Positions 43,457 through 53,685 are shown, counted from the stretch's first letter. The stretch: DNA of 64,000 nt from Methanoculleus frigidifontis (GCF_030464345.1 NZ_VCYH01000002.1:329945-393944); one strand, 5' to 3'. Program-made: numbers and translations. The notes: generated by a model not told the origin, from the letters alone.

Positions 43457-43858
43457 ATGGCAAAAATCATAAATACAAGCGGAAAGAGAAAGACGGCAAT
43501 CGCCCGAGCAACGCTGAAGAGCGGAAACGGGAGAGTGCGCATCAACTCCGTCCCCCTTGAGATCTTCGGCACCGACCTTATCCGGATGAAGATCTCCGAG
43601 CCGCTGCTGCTGGTTCCGACCGCGCTCGACGGCATCGACGCCACCATCGACGTCTCGGGCGGCGGCGTGATGGGACAGGCAGAGGCGGTCCGCACGGCAA
43701 TCGCACGCGGTATCGTCGAATGGCACAACGACCCGCAGATCAAGGATGTCTACCTGACCTACGACCGTACCCTGCTCGTGAACGACTCACGGCAGAAAGA
43801 GACCAAGAAGCCTCACGGCCGTGGCGCACGGAAGAAATTCCAGAAATCGTATCGTTAA
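43457..43858 (+). CDS. rps9: 30S ribosomal protein S9
   Basis: A 133-residue uS9 with [45 protein letters not shown] and the C-terminal basic tail ending KKFQKSYR that reaches the decoding site. Complete. Confidence 0.97.
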   Translation: MAKIINTSGKRKTAIARATLKSGNGRVRINSVPLEIFGTDLIRMKISEPLLLVPTALDGIDATIDVSGGGVMGQAEAVRTAIARGIVEWHNDPQIKDVYLTYDRTLLVNDSRQKETKKPHGRGARKKFQKSYR

Positions 43859-43893
43859 ATCACAAGAGTTAATAACAAAGCAGGTACAATGAT

Positions 43894-44082
43894 ATGATAC
43901 CCGTTCGATGTTTTACCTGTGGTAAAGTCATATCCCCTGCGTGGAAGGAGTTCAAGGAGCGGCGAGATGCAGGCGAGGATCCCAAACAGGTCCTCGACGA
44001 TCTCGGCCTTGAGCGCTACTGCTGCAGGCGGATGTTGCTGACACACAAGGAAATTGTGGAGGATCTCAATCCATACCAGTGA
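43894..44082 (+). CDS. rpoN: RNA polymerase subunit N (Rpb10)
   Basis: A 62-residue zinc-binding subunit. It carries the invariant [13 protein letters not shown] and [10 protein letters not shown], which together form the CxxC/CC zinc site. It joins D and L in the assembly platform. The tRNA-Pro gene begins on the base after its stop codon. Confidence 0.97.
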   Translation: MIPVRCFTCGKVISPAWKEFKERRDAGEDPKQVLDDLGLERYCCRRMLLTHKEIVEDLNPYQ

Positions 44083-44157
44083 GGGGTCGTGGGGTAGCCT
44101 GGACTATCCTATGGCGTTCGGGATGCTGTGACCTGAGTTCAAATCTCAGCGACCCCA
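44083..44157 (+). tRNA. tRNA-Pro (CGG anticodon)
   Basis: Acceptor arms GGGGTCG and CGACCCC pair perfectly, T stem CTGAG/CTCAG with TTCAAAT loop, anticodon loop TTCGGGA giving CGG, discriminator A. Some anticodon-stem pairs are G-U wobbles. Seventy-five bases, no CCA encoded. It sits between rpoN and rpoK with no gap after rpoN. Confidence 0.92.
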
Positions 44158-44188
44158 TTTTATGATTAACGAATTTTGAGGATGTATG

Positions 44189-44356
44189 ATGGAATCATAT
44201 ACTCGATATGAACGAGCGCGGATTATCGGTGCCCGTGCTCTTCAGCTATCGATGGGTGCGCCGCTCCTGATCAACACCGTATACACAGAACCCCTGGAGA
44301 TTGCGCTCGAAGAGTTCGAGCACGGCGTAATCCCTATCACCGTGAAGAGAAAGTAG
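44189..44356 (+). CDS. rpoK: RNA polymerase subunit K (Rpb6/omega)
   Basis: A 55-residue protein reading [19 protein letters not shown], then [10 protein letters not shown] and a C-terminal [14 protein letters not shown], the archaeal RpoK core. It stabilises the clamp side of RNA polymerase. Two adjacent ATGs (44186, 44189) could start it; GAGG at 44178 is better spaced for the second. Confidence 0.95.
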   Translation: MESYTRYERARIIGARALQLSMGAPLLINTVYTEPLEIALEEFEHGVIPITVKRK

Positions 44357-44363
44357 TGATCTG

Positions 44364-45551
44364 ATGACTATCATTGAAGAGATCTCTGTAAGAACCATCC
44401 TGGACAGCCGGGGTAACGCCACCGTCGAGGCGGACATCTACACTGCGTCGGGGTTTGGGCGGGCTGCAGCACCGAGCGGTGCCAGCACCGGAACCTACGA
44501 GGCAAAAGTCCGTCCCCCGGCAGAAGCAGTCGAAAACGCACGGCAGCACCTGATTCCATCACTCATCGGCGAGGATTCTCGCGATCAGATCACATTCGAC
44601 GCGCTGCTTCGGGAGATCGACGGTACCGCAGACTTCAGCTCTATCGGGGCGAACGTCGCGGTCGCACTCTCACTTGCCTGTGCGAAGGCCGCTGCGTCTT
44701 CACTGGGCCTTGAGATCTTCAGATATCTCGGCGGCACTTTTTCCAGTAAAACCCCCCTGCCACTCGGCAACGTCATCGGCGGCGGCGCGCACGCGACCGA
44801 TGCCACCGACATCCAGGAGTTTCTGGTCGTCCCCACCGGCGCTGCGGATGCCGAAGAGGCAGTCTTTGCCAATGCAGCCGTCCACAGAACGGTCAAGGAC
44901 CTCCTGAAGAAGATGGGCAAAGGATGCGGCAAAGGCGACGAGGGTGCCTGGGCTCCCCGGATCGAGGATGCGCAGGCATTCGAGATCATCAGCGAAGCCA
45001 TCGGCATCGTCTCCGACGAGATGAACGTCGAGATCAACATCGGCATCGACGTGGCGGCCAGCGAGTTCTTCGACGGCGAAGCCTACCGCTACCGGGAGAG
45101 ATCGCGCAGCTCCGAGGAGCAGATCGCCTACATGGCCGACCTCGTCGACCGGTACGGTCTCGTCTACATCGAGGACCCGCTGACCGAAGAGGACTTCGAC
45201 GGGTTTGCCGACCTGACCGCTCAGGTCGGTGACCGGTGCCTGATCTGCGGCGACGACCTCTTCGTGACAAACGTCGATCGCATCATGCGCGGCATCGAGA
45301 AGCGGGCCGCAAACTGCGTCCTGATAAAACCGAACCAGATCGGAACACTCACCGACACGTTTGAGGCCATCCGTCTCGCAGGGGCGAACGGCATGGAGAC
45401 GGTCATGAGCCACCGGTCCGGCGAAACAACAGACACCACCATCGCTCACCTGGCCACCGCGTTCGAGTGTATTTTCCTGAAGACCGGTGTGGTCGGCGGC
45501 GAGCGGATTGCAAAACTGAACGAACTGATACGAATTGAGGAGCTGATTTAA
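44364..45551 (+). CDS. eno: Enolase
   Basis: A 395-residue enzyme converting 2-phosphoglycerate to phosphoenolpyruvate. Seen are the N-terminal [17 protein letters not shown], the loop [12 protein letters not shown], metal ligands in [28 protein letters not shown] and [10 protein letters not shown], catalytic-region [11 protein letters not shown], and [17 protein letters not shown]. Slightly shorter than bacterial enolase. Its stop overlaps the rps2 start, in the usual archaeal order. Confidence 0.96.
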   Translation: MTIIEEISVRTILDSRGNATVEADIYTASGFGRAAAPSGASTGTYEAKVRPPAEAVENARQHLIPSLIGEDSRDQITFDALLREIDGTADFSSIGANVAVALSLACAKAAASSLGLEIFRYLGGTFSSKTPLPLGNVIGGGAHATDATDIQEFLVVPTGAADAEEAVFANAAVHRTVKDLLKKMGKGCGKGDEGAWAPRIEDAQAFEIISEAIGIVSDEMNVEINIGIDVAASEFFDGEAYRYRERSRSSEEQIAYMADLVDRYGLVYIEDPLTEEDFDGFADLTAQVGDRCLICGDDLFVTNVDRIMRGIEKRAANCVLIKPNQIGTLTDTFEAIRLAGANGMETVMSHRSGETTDTTIAHLATAFECIFLKTGVVGGERIAKLNELIRIEELI

Positions 45552-46159
45552 TGAGCGGAAGCGAGATGGAGATAGAACTCACCGAACCCCTCATCCCGGT
45601 TGAAGAATACCTGGCCGCAGGCGTGCACATCGGCACCCAGCAGAAGAGCAAGGACATGAAGAAGTTCATCTACCGCGTACGCGGTGACGGACTGTATATT
45701 CTGGATATCCAGGCGACCGACGAGCGGATCAAGACCGCCGCAAAATTCCTCTCCCAGTACGACCCGGCAACGATCCTGGTCGTGACGTCCCGCCAGTACG
45801 GCCAGTACCCGGCACGGAAGTTCGCGGAGACCATCGGCGGCATGGCAGTCGTCGGCCGGTTCATTCCCGGCATGCTGACCAACCAGCGCCTGAACAAATA
45901 CATCGAACCCGCCGTCGTCGTCGTCACCGATCCCATCGGCGACCACCAGGCCATCACCGAAGCGGTCCAGTCCGGGATACCGATCGTCGCCCTCTGCGAC
46001 ACCAACAACATGACCAAGTACGTCGACGTCGTCGTCCCGACCAACAACAAGGGTCGCAAAGCGCTCTCCATGATCTACTATCTCCTCACCCGGGAGATAA
46101 TGCGGCAGCGGGGAGTTACCATCTCCCTGACCCAGGAAGATTTTGAGACAGAGTTATAA
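45551..46159 (+). CDS. rps2: 30S ribosomal protein S2
   Basis: A 202-residue uS2 with [20 protein letters not shown], the [20 protein letters not shown] block and [23 protein letters not shown]. Length and order match archaeal S2 after enolase. Confidence 0.97.
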   Translation: MSGSEMEIELTEPLIPVEEYLAAGVHIGTQQKSKDMKKFIYRVRGDGLYILDIQATDERIKTAAKFLSQYDPATILVVTSRQYGQYPARKFAETIGGMAVVGRFIPGMLTNQRLNKYIEPAVVVVTDPIGDHQAITEAVQSGIPIVALCDTNNMTKYVDVVVPTNNKGRKALSMIYYLLTREIMRQRGVTISLTQEDFETEL

Positions 46160-46184
46160 AGAAGAAGGCACAGAGACACAGCTG

Positions 46185-46973
46185 ATGGATATGCGCCCAT
46201 GCAGTGTTGCAGGTATGTTTTATCCTGCGGAGCCCCGCCATCTCGAGCAGCTGCTTGAGCGGTTCTTCGAAAACCGAGCAGCGGGTCTCGATGCACGGGG
46301 CATCGTCTCGCCCCACGCAGGATACGTCTACTCGGGCGAGACATCAGCCTGTGCCTTTTCCGCCGTCCCACCTGAGTTTGACGGTACATTCGTCGTGATC
46401 GGCCCAAGCCACCGCGGCTATATGACCACCACCTCCAGAGTTGCGTGGGAGACCCCGCTCGGAGTCGTGGACATCGATACCGATCTCGTAGACGCCCTCG
46501 ACATCACCGTCGACGAGGCATCGCATCGCACGGAACACTCGCTGGAGGTGCAGATGCCCATCATCAAGTACCGGTTCCCCCGCGCGCGGGTGGCGCCGGT
46601 CATGATGGGCGATCAGACCTACGAGGCTGCTGCCGGCCTGGCGGAACACATTCTGCGGGCGATCAAGCAGACCGGACGCGACGTCCGGATCGTTGCCTCG
46701 AGCGACTTTTCACACTATGTTCCGGACGAAGTCGCCAGAGAACGCGACCTCCATGCGATAGAGGCACTGGAGACACTGGACATCCCGGAGTTTTACCGGC
46801 GGCTTTCCGCGGTGGATGCAAGTGTCTGCGGCTACGGCCCGATTGCCGCCATGTGCATCGCATGCCGTGCGCTCGGTGCGAAGAGGGGGCAGCTGCTCCG
46901 CTATACAACCAGCGGAGACGTCACGAACGACTACGACCAGGTGGTGGGGTACGCAGCGATAGCGGTGATGTAG
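46185..46973 (+). CDS. MEMO-family protein (AmmeMemoRadiSam system protein B)
   Basis: A 262-residue MEMO1-like protein. Conserved metal-site segments are IVSPHAGYVYSG, VVIGPSHRG, RTEHSLEVQMPI and IVASSDFSHYV, with the His and Cys residues typical of the family. In prokaryotes it often occurs with an AMMECR1 protein and a radical SAM enzyme; neither is adjacent here. The role in archaea is unknown. Steady position between rps2 and mvk is common in methanogens. The start at 46185 is followed by a second Met. Confidence 0.87.
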   Translation: MDMRPCSVAGMFYPAEPRHLEQLLERFFENRAAGLDARGIVSPHAGYVYSGETSACAFSAVPPEFDGTFVVIGPSHRGYMTTTSRVAWETPLGVVDIDTDLVDALDITVDEASHRTEHSLEVQMPIIKYRFPRARVAPVMMGDQTYEAAAGLAEHILRAIKQTGRDVRIVASSDFSHYVPDEVARERDLHAIEALETLDIPEFYRRLSAVDASVCGYGPIAAMCIACRALGAKRGQLLRYTTSGDVTNDYDQVVGYAAIAVM

Positions 46974-46974
46974 G

Positions 46975-47844
46975 TTGGCAACGTGGAGCGCGCCGGGCAA
47001 GGTATTCCTGTTCGGCGAGCATGCTGTCGTATATGGCAAGCCCGGAGTAGCGATGGCCATCAAGCCTCGCGTCTATGTCACCGTCAGAAAAACGAAACAT
47101 CCCTCGCACCCGAAGTCGCCCTACATCGACGAGTGCTTCAAGGTGATGGGCGTTCGCGGAAGCGTCTATGTTCATTCTCAGCTGCAGAGTTCGAGCGGGC
47201 TCGGATCGTCGGCGGCGGTGACCGTCGCGACGCTCTCTGCCATCAACGACGAGTTCAACCTCGGCCATTCGCGGGGCGCCATAGCAGATATTGCCTACAC
47301 CATCGAAAAGAAGGTACAGCACGGTCGGGCAAGCCCCACCGATACCTACGTCTCGGCAATGGGAGGGCTCGTCCTGATCACCGGATCGTCCAAACGGAGA
47401 CTTCCGCCGCAGAACCTGCAGCTCGTCGTCGGCAACACCCTCGTCTCGCACAGCACCGCGAAGATGGTGGAGATGGTCGGCACTGCACGCAAGAAGCATC
47501 CGGATATCATAAACCCGATCCTGGACGCCATCGGTGCGGTCACGCTGAACGCACTGCACCATATCGGAGATCCGAAGGAACTCGGGCGCTGCATGGACAT
47601 CAACCACGCCCTGCTCGAAGCCCTCGGCGTCGGGCACCCGGTGAGCAGCCGCCTCATCATCGCGGCACGGACGACCGGCGCATACGGCGCGAAGATCACG
47701 GGAGCGGGGGGCGGCGGCAGCATCATCGCACTCTGTCCCCGGCGTGCCAAGAGCAGGGTTGCCGGCGCCATCGAGTCCTGCGAGGGACGGGCCATCATCA
47801 CCACGATCGACACGGAAGGCGCCAGAAGAGAGAAGCATGAATGA
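46975..47844 (+). CDS. mvk: Mevalonate kinase
   Basis: A 289-residue GHMP kinase phosphorylating mevalonate for isoprenoid synthesis. It has the N-terminal SAPGKVFLFGEHAVVYGKPG, the ATP loop SSSGLGSSAAVTVA and the C-terminal KITGAGGGGSIIAL. It starts with TTG at 46975, one base after the MEMO stop. The archaeal pathway continues with isopentenyl phosphate kinase, encoded next. Confidence 0.94.
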   Translation: MATWSAPGKVFLFGEHAVVYGKPGVAMAIKPRVYVTVRKTKHPSHPKSPYIDECFKVMGVRGSVYVHSQLQSSSGLGSSAAVTVATLSAINDEFNLGHSRGAIADIAYTIEKKVQHGRASPTDTYVSAMGGLVLITGSSKRRLPPQNLQLVVGNTLVSHSTAKMVEMVGTARKKHPDIINPILDAIGAVTLNALHHIGDPKELGRCMDINHALLEALGVGHPVSSRLIIAARTTGAYGAKITGAGGGGSIIALCPRRAKSRVAGAIESCEGRAIITTIDTEGARREKHE

Positions 47845-48592
47845 GATCGCGGCACTGAAACTGGGCGGAAGCGTGGTCACCGACAAGTCGGGGGACTGCG
47901 CGATCGACCATGAGCGGCTCTCTGCGATTGCAGAGGTGATCGCAGCACCGAGAGCCGGGCAGATCGTTCTGGTGCACGGGGCGGGGTCGTGCGGCCATCC
48001 CGAGGCACGGCAGTACCACATCCAGGACGGCATCGATGATGGGAACCTGGCCGGGATCTACCAGACTCACACGGCCGTCTCCCGGCTGAACGCCGCAATC
48101 GTCGCGGCGCTCCGGGATGCCGGGTGCGAGGCGATCGGGATTCACCCGCTCCACCTAGCACTTGCAGAAAACGGGCGGCTTGCTGCGCTGGAGACCGGGC
48201 ACATCAGGGAGATGCTCGAGCGCGGGATGGTGCCGGTGCTCCACGGCGACGTTGTCATGGACCGGGTCCGCGGCGCCTGTATCGTCTCGGGCGATCAGAT
48301 CATCACGCACCTTGCGGCGCATCTCCCCGCAGGCCGCGTCGGGCTCGCGACCGACGTCGCGGGCGTTCTCAAGGAAGGGGCGGTCATGCCCGTGATCGAC
48401 CGAAAGGCCGCGGCCGCCGTCACCATCGGCGGGTCCGGCAACACCGACGTAACCGGCGGGATGGGCGGCAAGATCGCCGAGCTGCTGGCGCTCGCCGACC
48501 GGGGGATCGAATCGCATATCTTCCACGTCTCCAGGATCGGCGCCTTTCTGGACGGGACGGATCACGGCGGCACCATTGTGCGGGAGAAGTGA
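47837..48592 (+). CDS. ipk: Isopentenyl phosphate kinase
   Basis: A 251-residue amino-acid-kinase-fold enzyme that makes isopentenyl diphosphate from isopentenyl phosphate in the modified archaeal mevalonate pathway. Evidence: AALKLGGSVVTDK, VLVHGAGSCGHPEA with the His expected for phosphoryl transfer, VPVLHGDVVMD, GLATDVAGVL and VTGGMGGKIAELL. It overlaps mvk by 8 bases. The open frame extends upstream inside mvk, but the ATG at 47837 gives the family start. Confidence 0.93.
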   Translation: MNEIAALKLGGSVVTDKSGDCAIDHERLSAIAEVIAAPRAGQIVLVHGAGSCGHPEARQYHIQDGIDDGNLAGIYQTHTAVSRLNAAIVAALRDAGCEAIGIHPLHLALAENGRLAALETGHIREMLERGMVPVLHGDVVMDRVRGACIVSGDQIITHLAAHLPAGRVGLATDVAGVLKEGAVMPVIDRKAAAAVTIGGSGNTDVTGGMGGKIAELLALADRGIESHIFHVSRIGAFLDGTDHGGTIVREK

Positions 48593-48596
48593 TACT

Positions 48597-49649
48597 ATGG
48601 CAGAAGACACGCCTACATCCTCGAGAAAGCGGGAACACCTGAATATCTGCTGCGAGCGCAGCATCGAGGCGGGGGACGCAGGTTTTTCCGATGTACGCCT
48701 CGTGCATAGCGCTCTCCCCGAATGCGATATGGAAAACATCGATATACGCACCCGGTTCCTCGATGCTCCCCTGGAATCACCCCTGTTCATTGCAGCGATG
48801 ACCGGAGGACACCCCGACACCATGGAGGTCAATCGGCTCCTGGCCAGAGCCGCAGAAGCATACGGCCTCGGCATGGGCGTGGGTTCTCAGCGAGCGGCAT
48901 TGGAAGACCCTACCCTGGAAGAGAGCTTTTCCGTGGTACGCGAGGAGGCACCGCATGCATTCCTCTGCGCCAACCTCGGGATCATGCAGCTCCGCGACCA
49001 CGGCATCGAGTGGGCGGAGCGGGCGGTCGAGATGATCGATGCGCAGGCCATCGTCGTTCATCTCAACCCCCTCCAGGAGGCGATCCAGCCAGAAGGTGAT
49101 CACGATGCAGGCGGGTGCCTGGAAGCGCTCCGGCACCTCTGCACCGAGTCCAAAGTCCCGGTCATCGTGAAAGAGACGGGATCCGGCGTATCGAGAGCAG
49201 TTGCCGACGCGGTCCGGGGCGCCGGTGCGAGCGCCATCGACATCGGCGGATGGGGCGGCACGTCCTGGGCCGCGGTCGAGTGCCTGCGGGCGACCGACAG
49301 CACCCTTGCAGACCTCGGGGAGGCGTTCCTCGACTGGGGGATCCCTACCGTCGTCAGCCTCGCCGAAGTGCGCGAAGGCGGCGGGCCGATCATCGCGACG
49401 GGAGGTCTCCGGAGCGGCATTGATATTGCCAAATCCGTCGCCCTCGGCGCGACCCTCGGGGGTATGGCGCTGCCGCTGCTCAAACCGGCGATGCAGAGCG
49501 AGGACGCTCTGTTTGCAGCCATCGACGCCGTTCACCGGCAGCTCCGGGTGGCGATGTTCCTGACCGGTTCTGCAACCGTGCGCGACCTCGGCAGAGCCCG
49601 TACGTATATAACCGGAAAAACCCGGCAGATGATTGAGACAACTGATTGA
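48597..49649 (+). CDS. fni: Type 2 isopentenyl-diphosphate delta-isomerase
   Basis: A 350-residue FMN- and NADPH-dependent enzyme interconverting IPP and DMAPP. Family blocks: SSRKREHLNICCE, PLFIAAMTGGHPDTM, LGMGVGSQRAALED, FLCANLGIMQL, VHLNPLQEAIQPEGD, VIVKETGSGVSR, IDIGGWGGTSW and IIATGGLRSGIDIAKSVALGA. It starts 4 bases after ipk and supplies DMAPP for the prenyl synthase downstream. Confidence 0.95.
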   Translation: MAEDTPTSSRKREHLNICCERSIEAGDAGFSDVRLVHSALPECDMENIDIRTRFLDAPLESPLFIAAMTGGHPDTMEVNRLLARAAEAYGLGMGVGSQRAALEDPTLEESFSVVREEAPHAFLCANLGIMQLRDHGIEWAERAVEMIDAQAIVVHLNPLQEAIQPEGDHDAGGCLEALRHLCTESKVPVIVKETGSGVSRAVADAVRGAGASAIDIGGWGGTSWAAVECLRATDSTLADLGEAFLDWGIPTVVSLAEVREGGGPIIATGGLRSGIDIAKSVALGATLGGMALPLLKPAMQSEDALFAAIDAVHRQLRVAMFLTGSATVRDLGRARTYITGKTRQMIETTD

Positions 49650-49667
49650 AACGAGATAGGAGGATAC

Positions 49668-51005
49668 ATGGATATTGAAATCTTGGCAGTGGGCGGGTAT
49701 AACGAAGTCGGCAGAAATATGACTGCCGTCCGCTGCGGAAAGGAGATCGTCATCTTTGATATGGGTCTCCGGCTCGACCAGGTCATGATCCACGAGGATG
49801 CAGACATTGAAAACATGCATTCTCTCGACCTGATCGAGATGAAGGCGATCCCTGACGATACGATAATGAACACCATCGAGGGGAGCGTCAAGGCGATAGT
49901 CTGTTCGCACGGCCACCTCGATCACATCGGGGCGATCCCGAAGCTCGCGCACCGCTACAACGCACCGATCATCAGCACGCCGTATACCACGGAACTGATC
50001 CGGCAGCAGATCGCAGGCGAGCAGAAGTTCGGCGTCAACAACAAACTCTTCGCCCTCAAGGCCGGGCAGCGCTACACCATCTCGCCGAGCCTGACGCTGG
50101 AGTTCGTCAAGACCCAGCACAGCATCATCGATACGGTCATGTGCGTGCTCCACACCCCCCGCGGTGCGGTCATCTACGCAAACGACTTCAAACTCGACCG
50201 GACGCCGGTGCTCGGCGACCCGCCGGACTTCGCACGCCTCCGGCAGATCGGCAAGGAGGGCGTCCTCGCCCTGATCGTCGAGAGCGTCAACGTCGACGAC
50301 CGCGGCCGGTGCCCGAGCGAGAAGATCGCCCGCGACCTCGTCCGCGACACGATCACGAGCTACGAGGACGACAAGAACGCGATCTTCGTCTCGACCTTCT
50401 CCTCTCACATCTCCCGTGTCAAGACCATCGCAGAATGCGCCCACGAGATCGGCAGAAAGCCGGTGCTCCTCGGCCGCTCGATGGAACGCTACAGCTCGAC
50501 GGCGGAGCAGATGAAACTGGTGGCATTCCCCGGGAGCATGCATATGTCAGGAAACCGCCGGACCGTCGATCGGACGCTGCGGCGGATCATGAAGGAAGGA
50601 AAGGAGAAGTTCGTCCCGATCGTCACCGGGCACCAGGGAGAGCCGGGCGCGATCCTCACCCGGATGGTGATGGGCGATACGCCCTACAAGTTCGAGAAAG
50701 GCGACAAGGTTCTCTTCTCGGCAAAGGTGATCCCAAACCCCATGAACTACGGGCAGCGGTATCTCGTGGAGGCGCGGGCAAAGATGGCCGGGGTGCGGAT
50801 CTTCGACGAGCTGCACGTCTCGGGCCACTCCTACCGCGAGGACCACTACGAGCTCCTGCATCTCTTAAACCCGCAGCACGTCATCCCGTCGCACGGGGAT
50901 ATCGGCATGACCGGAGGCTATGCCCGGTTCGGCGAGGAGATCGGCTACACGCTCGGGAACGATATGCACATTCTCCGGAACGGAAAGGGCGTGCTGATAA
51001 AGTAA
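49668..51005 (+). CDS. rnj: Ribonuclease J (metallo-beta-lactamase/beta-CASP)
   Basis: A 445-residue RNase J, a 5'-3' exoribonuclease in euryarchaea. The metallo-beta-lactamase site is CSHGHLDHIGAIPKL with the final HVIPSHGDIGM; beta-CASP parts include VSTFSSHISRVK, GRSMERYSSTAEQ and IVTGHQGEPGAIL. The Asp ligand lies in GAVIYANDFKLD. It sits inside the isoprenoid cluster, an order also known in other methanogens, with 18 bases before it and 12 after. Confidence 0.93.
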   Translation: MDIEILAVGGYNEVGRNMTAVRCGKEIVIFDMGLRLDQVMIHEDADIENMHSLDLIEMKAIPDDTIMNTIEGSVKAIVCSHGHLDHIGAIPKLAHRYNAPIISTPYTTELIRQQIAGEQKFGVNNKLFALKAGQRYTISPSLTLEFVKTQHSIIDTVMCVLHTPRGAVIYANDFKLDRTPVLGDPPDFARLRQIGKEGVLALIVESVNVDDRGRCPSEKIARDLVRDTITSYEDDKNAIFVSTFSSHISRVKTIAECAHEIGRKPVLLGRSMERYSSTAEQMKLVAFPGSMHMSGNRRTVDRTLRRIMKEGKEKFVPIVTGHQGEPGAILTRMVMGDTPYKFEKGDKVLFSAKVIPNPMNYGQRYLVEARAKMAGVRIFDELHVSGHSYREDHYELLHLLNPQHVIPSHGDIGMTGGYARFGEEIGYTLGNDMHILRNGKGVLIK

Positions 51006-51017
51006 GAGGAGACGGCT

Positions 51018-51980
51018 ATGGACCTGACGCAGTATCTTGACACAACCGCAGAGACAGTCGATAAGGTAATAAGCCGCCACTTCGGGAACGTCTACGGCGA
51101 TCTCTTCCAGGCCGGCGCCCACCTGCTGCTCGCCGGCGGCAAACGGCTCAGACCGGCCGTCGTCCTGCTCGCTGCGGACGCAGTGAAGAAGAACAGCGCT
51201 GACGACGTGATGCTCGCGGCGATCGCGCTCGAGCTGACCCACACCTTCACACTCGTCCACGACGACATCATGGACGCCGACGCCGTCCGGCGGGGCGTGC
51301 CGACCGTGCACACCCTCTGGGACGAACCCACGGCGATCCTCGCCGGAGACGTCCTGTATGCGAAGGCCTTCGAGTTCCTCACCATGACGGAGGCTTCCGA
51401 CCGCGCCAAGGTGCATGCGGTGCGGATGCTCGGCAAGACCTGTGCAGAGATCTGCGACGGGCAGAGCATGGACATCTCGTTCGAGCGCCGGGGCGACGTG
51501 ACCGAACCGGAGTACCTGGAGATGGTGCAGAAGAAGACCGGGGTGCTCTACGGCGCAGCGGCGGCCATCGGCGGTCTTCTGGCGGGAGCAAACCCGATCC
51601 AGATCGACGCCCTCTACCAGTGGGGGATCAACAGCGGGATCGCGTTCCAGATCCAGGACGATCTCATCGACCTTCTCGCGAGCACCGAGGCGACCGGCAA
51701 AGACCGTGCCTCCGATATCCGCGAGGGCAAAAAGACGCTGATCGCGATCCGGGCACGGGAGAAGGGGATTGACCTTGCGCCCTATCAGCGGGAACTCACT
51801 GCGGACGAGATCGACGAGGTGATCGCGCTCCTCGGGGACGCGGGCGTCCTCGACGAGGTCCGGGCGGCCGCCGTCGAGCGGGCGACCACCGCGAAGCGTG
51901 CCCTTGCCATCCTTCCCGAATCAGAGGAGCGGCAGCTGCTGACCGATATCACGGACTACTTCATCGAACGGGGATACTGA
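51018..51980 (+). CDS. idsA: Polyprenyl (farnesyl/geranylgeranyl) diphosphate synthase
   Basis: A 320-residue trans-prenyltransferase making the C15/C20 chain for archaeal ether lipids. First Asp-rich motif LVHDDIMDADAVRRG (about 81-95), second motif FQIQDDLIDLLA, plus GGKRLRPAVVLLA at the IPP site. The residue pattern before the first motif (LELTHTFTLVHDD) sets chain length, but I cannot decide the product by eye. Confidence 0.93.
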   Translation: MDLTQYLDTTAETVDKVISRHFGNVYGDLFQAGAHLLLAGGKRLRPAVVLLAADAVKKNSADDVMLAAIALELTHTFTLVHDDIMDADAVRRGVPTVHTLWDEPTAILAGDVLYAKAFEFLTMTEASDRAKVHAVRMLGKTCAEICDGQSMDISFERRGDVTEPEYLEMVQKKTGVLYGAAAAIGGLLAGANPIQIDALYQWGINSGIAFQIQDDLIDLLASTEATGKDRASDIREGKKTLIAIRAREKGIDLAPYQRELTADEIDEVIALLGDAGVLDEVRAAAVERATTAKRALAILPESEERQLLTDITDYFIERGY

Positions 51981-51982
51981 TC

Positions 51983-53668
51983 ATGGACGCCGAGATCCGA
52001 CGGCTTCTCTTCATCTACGCCCTGCAGAACGCGGTGAAGCATAGCAGCACCCCGAAGAGCGGGACGGTCATCGGAACCGTTCTCGGGAAGCACCCGGAAT
52101 ACCGGAGCCGGGCACGCGAGATCGGGCCTCTCGCGCAGGAGGTCGTCGCCGAGGTCGCAGGGATGGACGCCGACGAACGCCGGGCGATGCTGGCAGACCT
52201 CGCGCCGGAGGCGCTTGAGGAACTCACCGAGACCCGCGAACGGGTGCGGGAACTTCCAGCACTCCCGGGCGCCGAGAACGGTGTCGTGATGCGGTTTGCG
52301 CCGAACCCGAGCGGGCCGCTGCACCTCGGGCACGCCCGGGCAGCCATCCTGAACGACTACTACGTCCGCCGCTACGGCGGGCGGTACGTCCTGCGGATCG
52401 AGGACACCGATCCCCGCCGGGTCGACCCGGAGGCCTACCGGATGGTGCAGGAGGATATCGAGTGGCTGGGCCTTTCGATCACCGATATCGTCTACCAGAG
52501 CGACCGGCTCGAGATCTACTACGAGTACTGCGAGAAACTCATCGCGATCGGCGGTGCCTACGTCTGCGTCTGCGACCAGGAGGTCTTCCGCGACCTGAAG
52601 CTTGCGAAGAAGGCCTGCCCCTGCCGGGACCAGCCGGTCGAGGAGAACCTGGCTCTCTGGCAGAAGATGCTCGACGGCGAGTTTGCAGAGGGGACGGTGA
52701 CCGTCCGGGTCAGGACCGAGATCGAGCACCCGGACCCGGCGATGCGCGACTTCTCGATCTTCCGGATCGTGGGCTCCCCGCTGCACCCCCGGATCGACGC
52801 GACCGTCTATCCCCTGATGAACTTCTCGGTCGCGGTCGACGACCACCTCCTCGGGATCACCCACGTCATCAGGGGCAAAGACCATATCGCCAATACACGC
52901 CGGCAGCGCTACATCTTCGACTACTTCGGCTGGATGCCCCCGGTCTACCGGCACTACGGCCGGATGTCCATCTCCGGCGTCGTCCTCTCGACGTCGGGGA
53001 TGCGGGAGGGGATCGCCTCCGGCCTCTATTCGGGCTGGGACGATATCCGCCTCGGGACGCTGCGGGCGATCGCACGCAGGGGCATCCGTGCAGACGCCGT
53101 CCGGAACGCCATGGTCGATATCGGCATCGGCGAGACCGACATCTCGTTTTCATGGGAAAACCTCTACGCCCAGAACAAGGCGATCATCGATCCGGAGGCG
53201 AACCGCTACTTCTTTGTCCCGGACCCGGTCAAGGTCGCGGTCCGGGACGCCCCGCTCCGGACGGCGCAGGCGGCGCTGCACCCGAACGACCCCGCACGCG
53301 GCTACCGGACGCTCGCCTGCGACGGCAACGTGCTGCTGCCGCGGGCCGATATCGAGGGGAAGAGCATGGTGCGCCTAAAAGACCTCTACAACATCAGCAT
53401 CGTGTGGCAGGACGGCGTCCCGACGGCGACATACGCCGGCGAAGCGCTCGAAGAGGCCCGGGCGGCAAAAGCGCCGATCATCCAGTGGCTGCCCGCCGAC
53501 GCAAACGTCCCGTGCGTTCTCTATACGCAGGACGGCGAGATGGCCGGCTTCTGCGAGGAACTGGTGGCGAAAGAGGCGGGGAAGGTCGTCCAGTTCGAGC
53601 GGATCGGCTTTGCCCGGATCGATGCGGCAGGGAAAGCAGGCGTCGCGGCCTACTTCGCGCACCGGTGA
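51983..53668 (+). CDS. gltX: Glutamyl-tRNA synthetase (archaeal type)
   Basis: A 561-residue class I synthetase. The HIGH-like motif is in MRFAPNPSGPLHLGHARAAIL (about 97-117), RIEDTDPRRVDPEAY follows, and the KMSKS-equivalent is in GVVLSTSGMREGI. The C-terminal half has the beta-barrel domains of the archaeal/eukaryal type. In methanogens it commonly charges both tRNA-Glu and tRNA-Gln, with GatDE correcting the latter. It begins 2 bases after idsA. Confidence 0.95.
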   Translation: MDAEIRRLLFIYALQNAVKHSSTPKSGTVIGTVLGKHPEYRSRAREIGPLAQEVVAEVAGMDADERRAMLADLAPEALEELTETRERVRELPALPGAENGVVMRFAPNPSGPLHLGHARAAILNDYYVRRYGGRYVLRIEDTDPRRVDPEAYRMVQEDIEWLGLSITDIVYQSDRLEIYYEYCEKLIAIGGAYVCVCDQEVFRDLKLAKKACPCRDQPVEENLALWQKMLDGEFAEGTVTVRVRTEIEHPDPAMRDFSIFRIVGSPLHPRIDATVYPLMNFSVAVDDHLLGITHVIRGKDHIANTRRQRYIFDYFGWMPPVYRHYGRMSISGVVLSTSGMREGIASGLYSGWDDIRLGTLRAIARRGIRADAVRNAMVDIGIGETDISFSWENLYAQNKAIIDPEANRYFFVPDPVKVAVRDAPLRTAQAALHPNDPARGYRTLACDGNVLLPRADIEGKSMVRLKDLYNISIVWQDGVPTATYAGEALEEARAAKAPIIQWLPADANVPCVLYTQDGEMAGFCEELVAKEAGKVVQFERIGFARIDAAGKAGVAAYFAHR

Positions 53669-53685
53669 ACCGGCTCCATTCTTTT

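Noticed and set aside
48777..50543. 588-codon minus-strand frame over fni and rnj
   Set aside because: Shadow of two well-recognised plus-strand genes.
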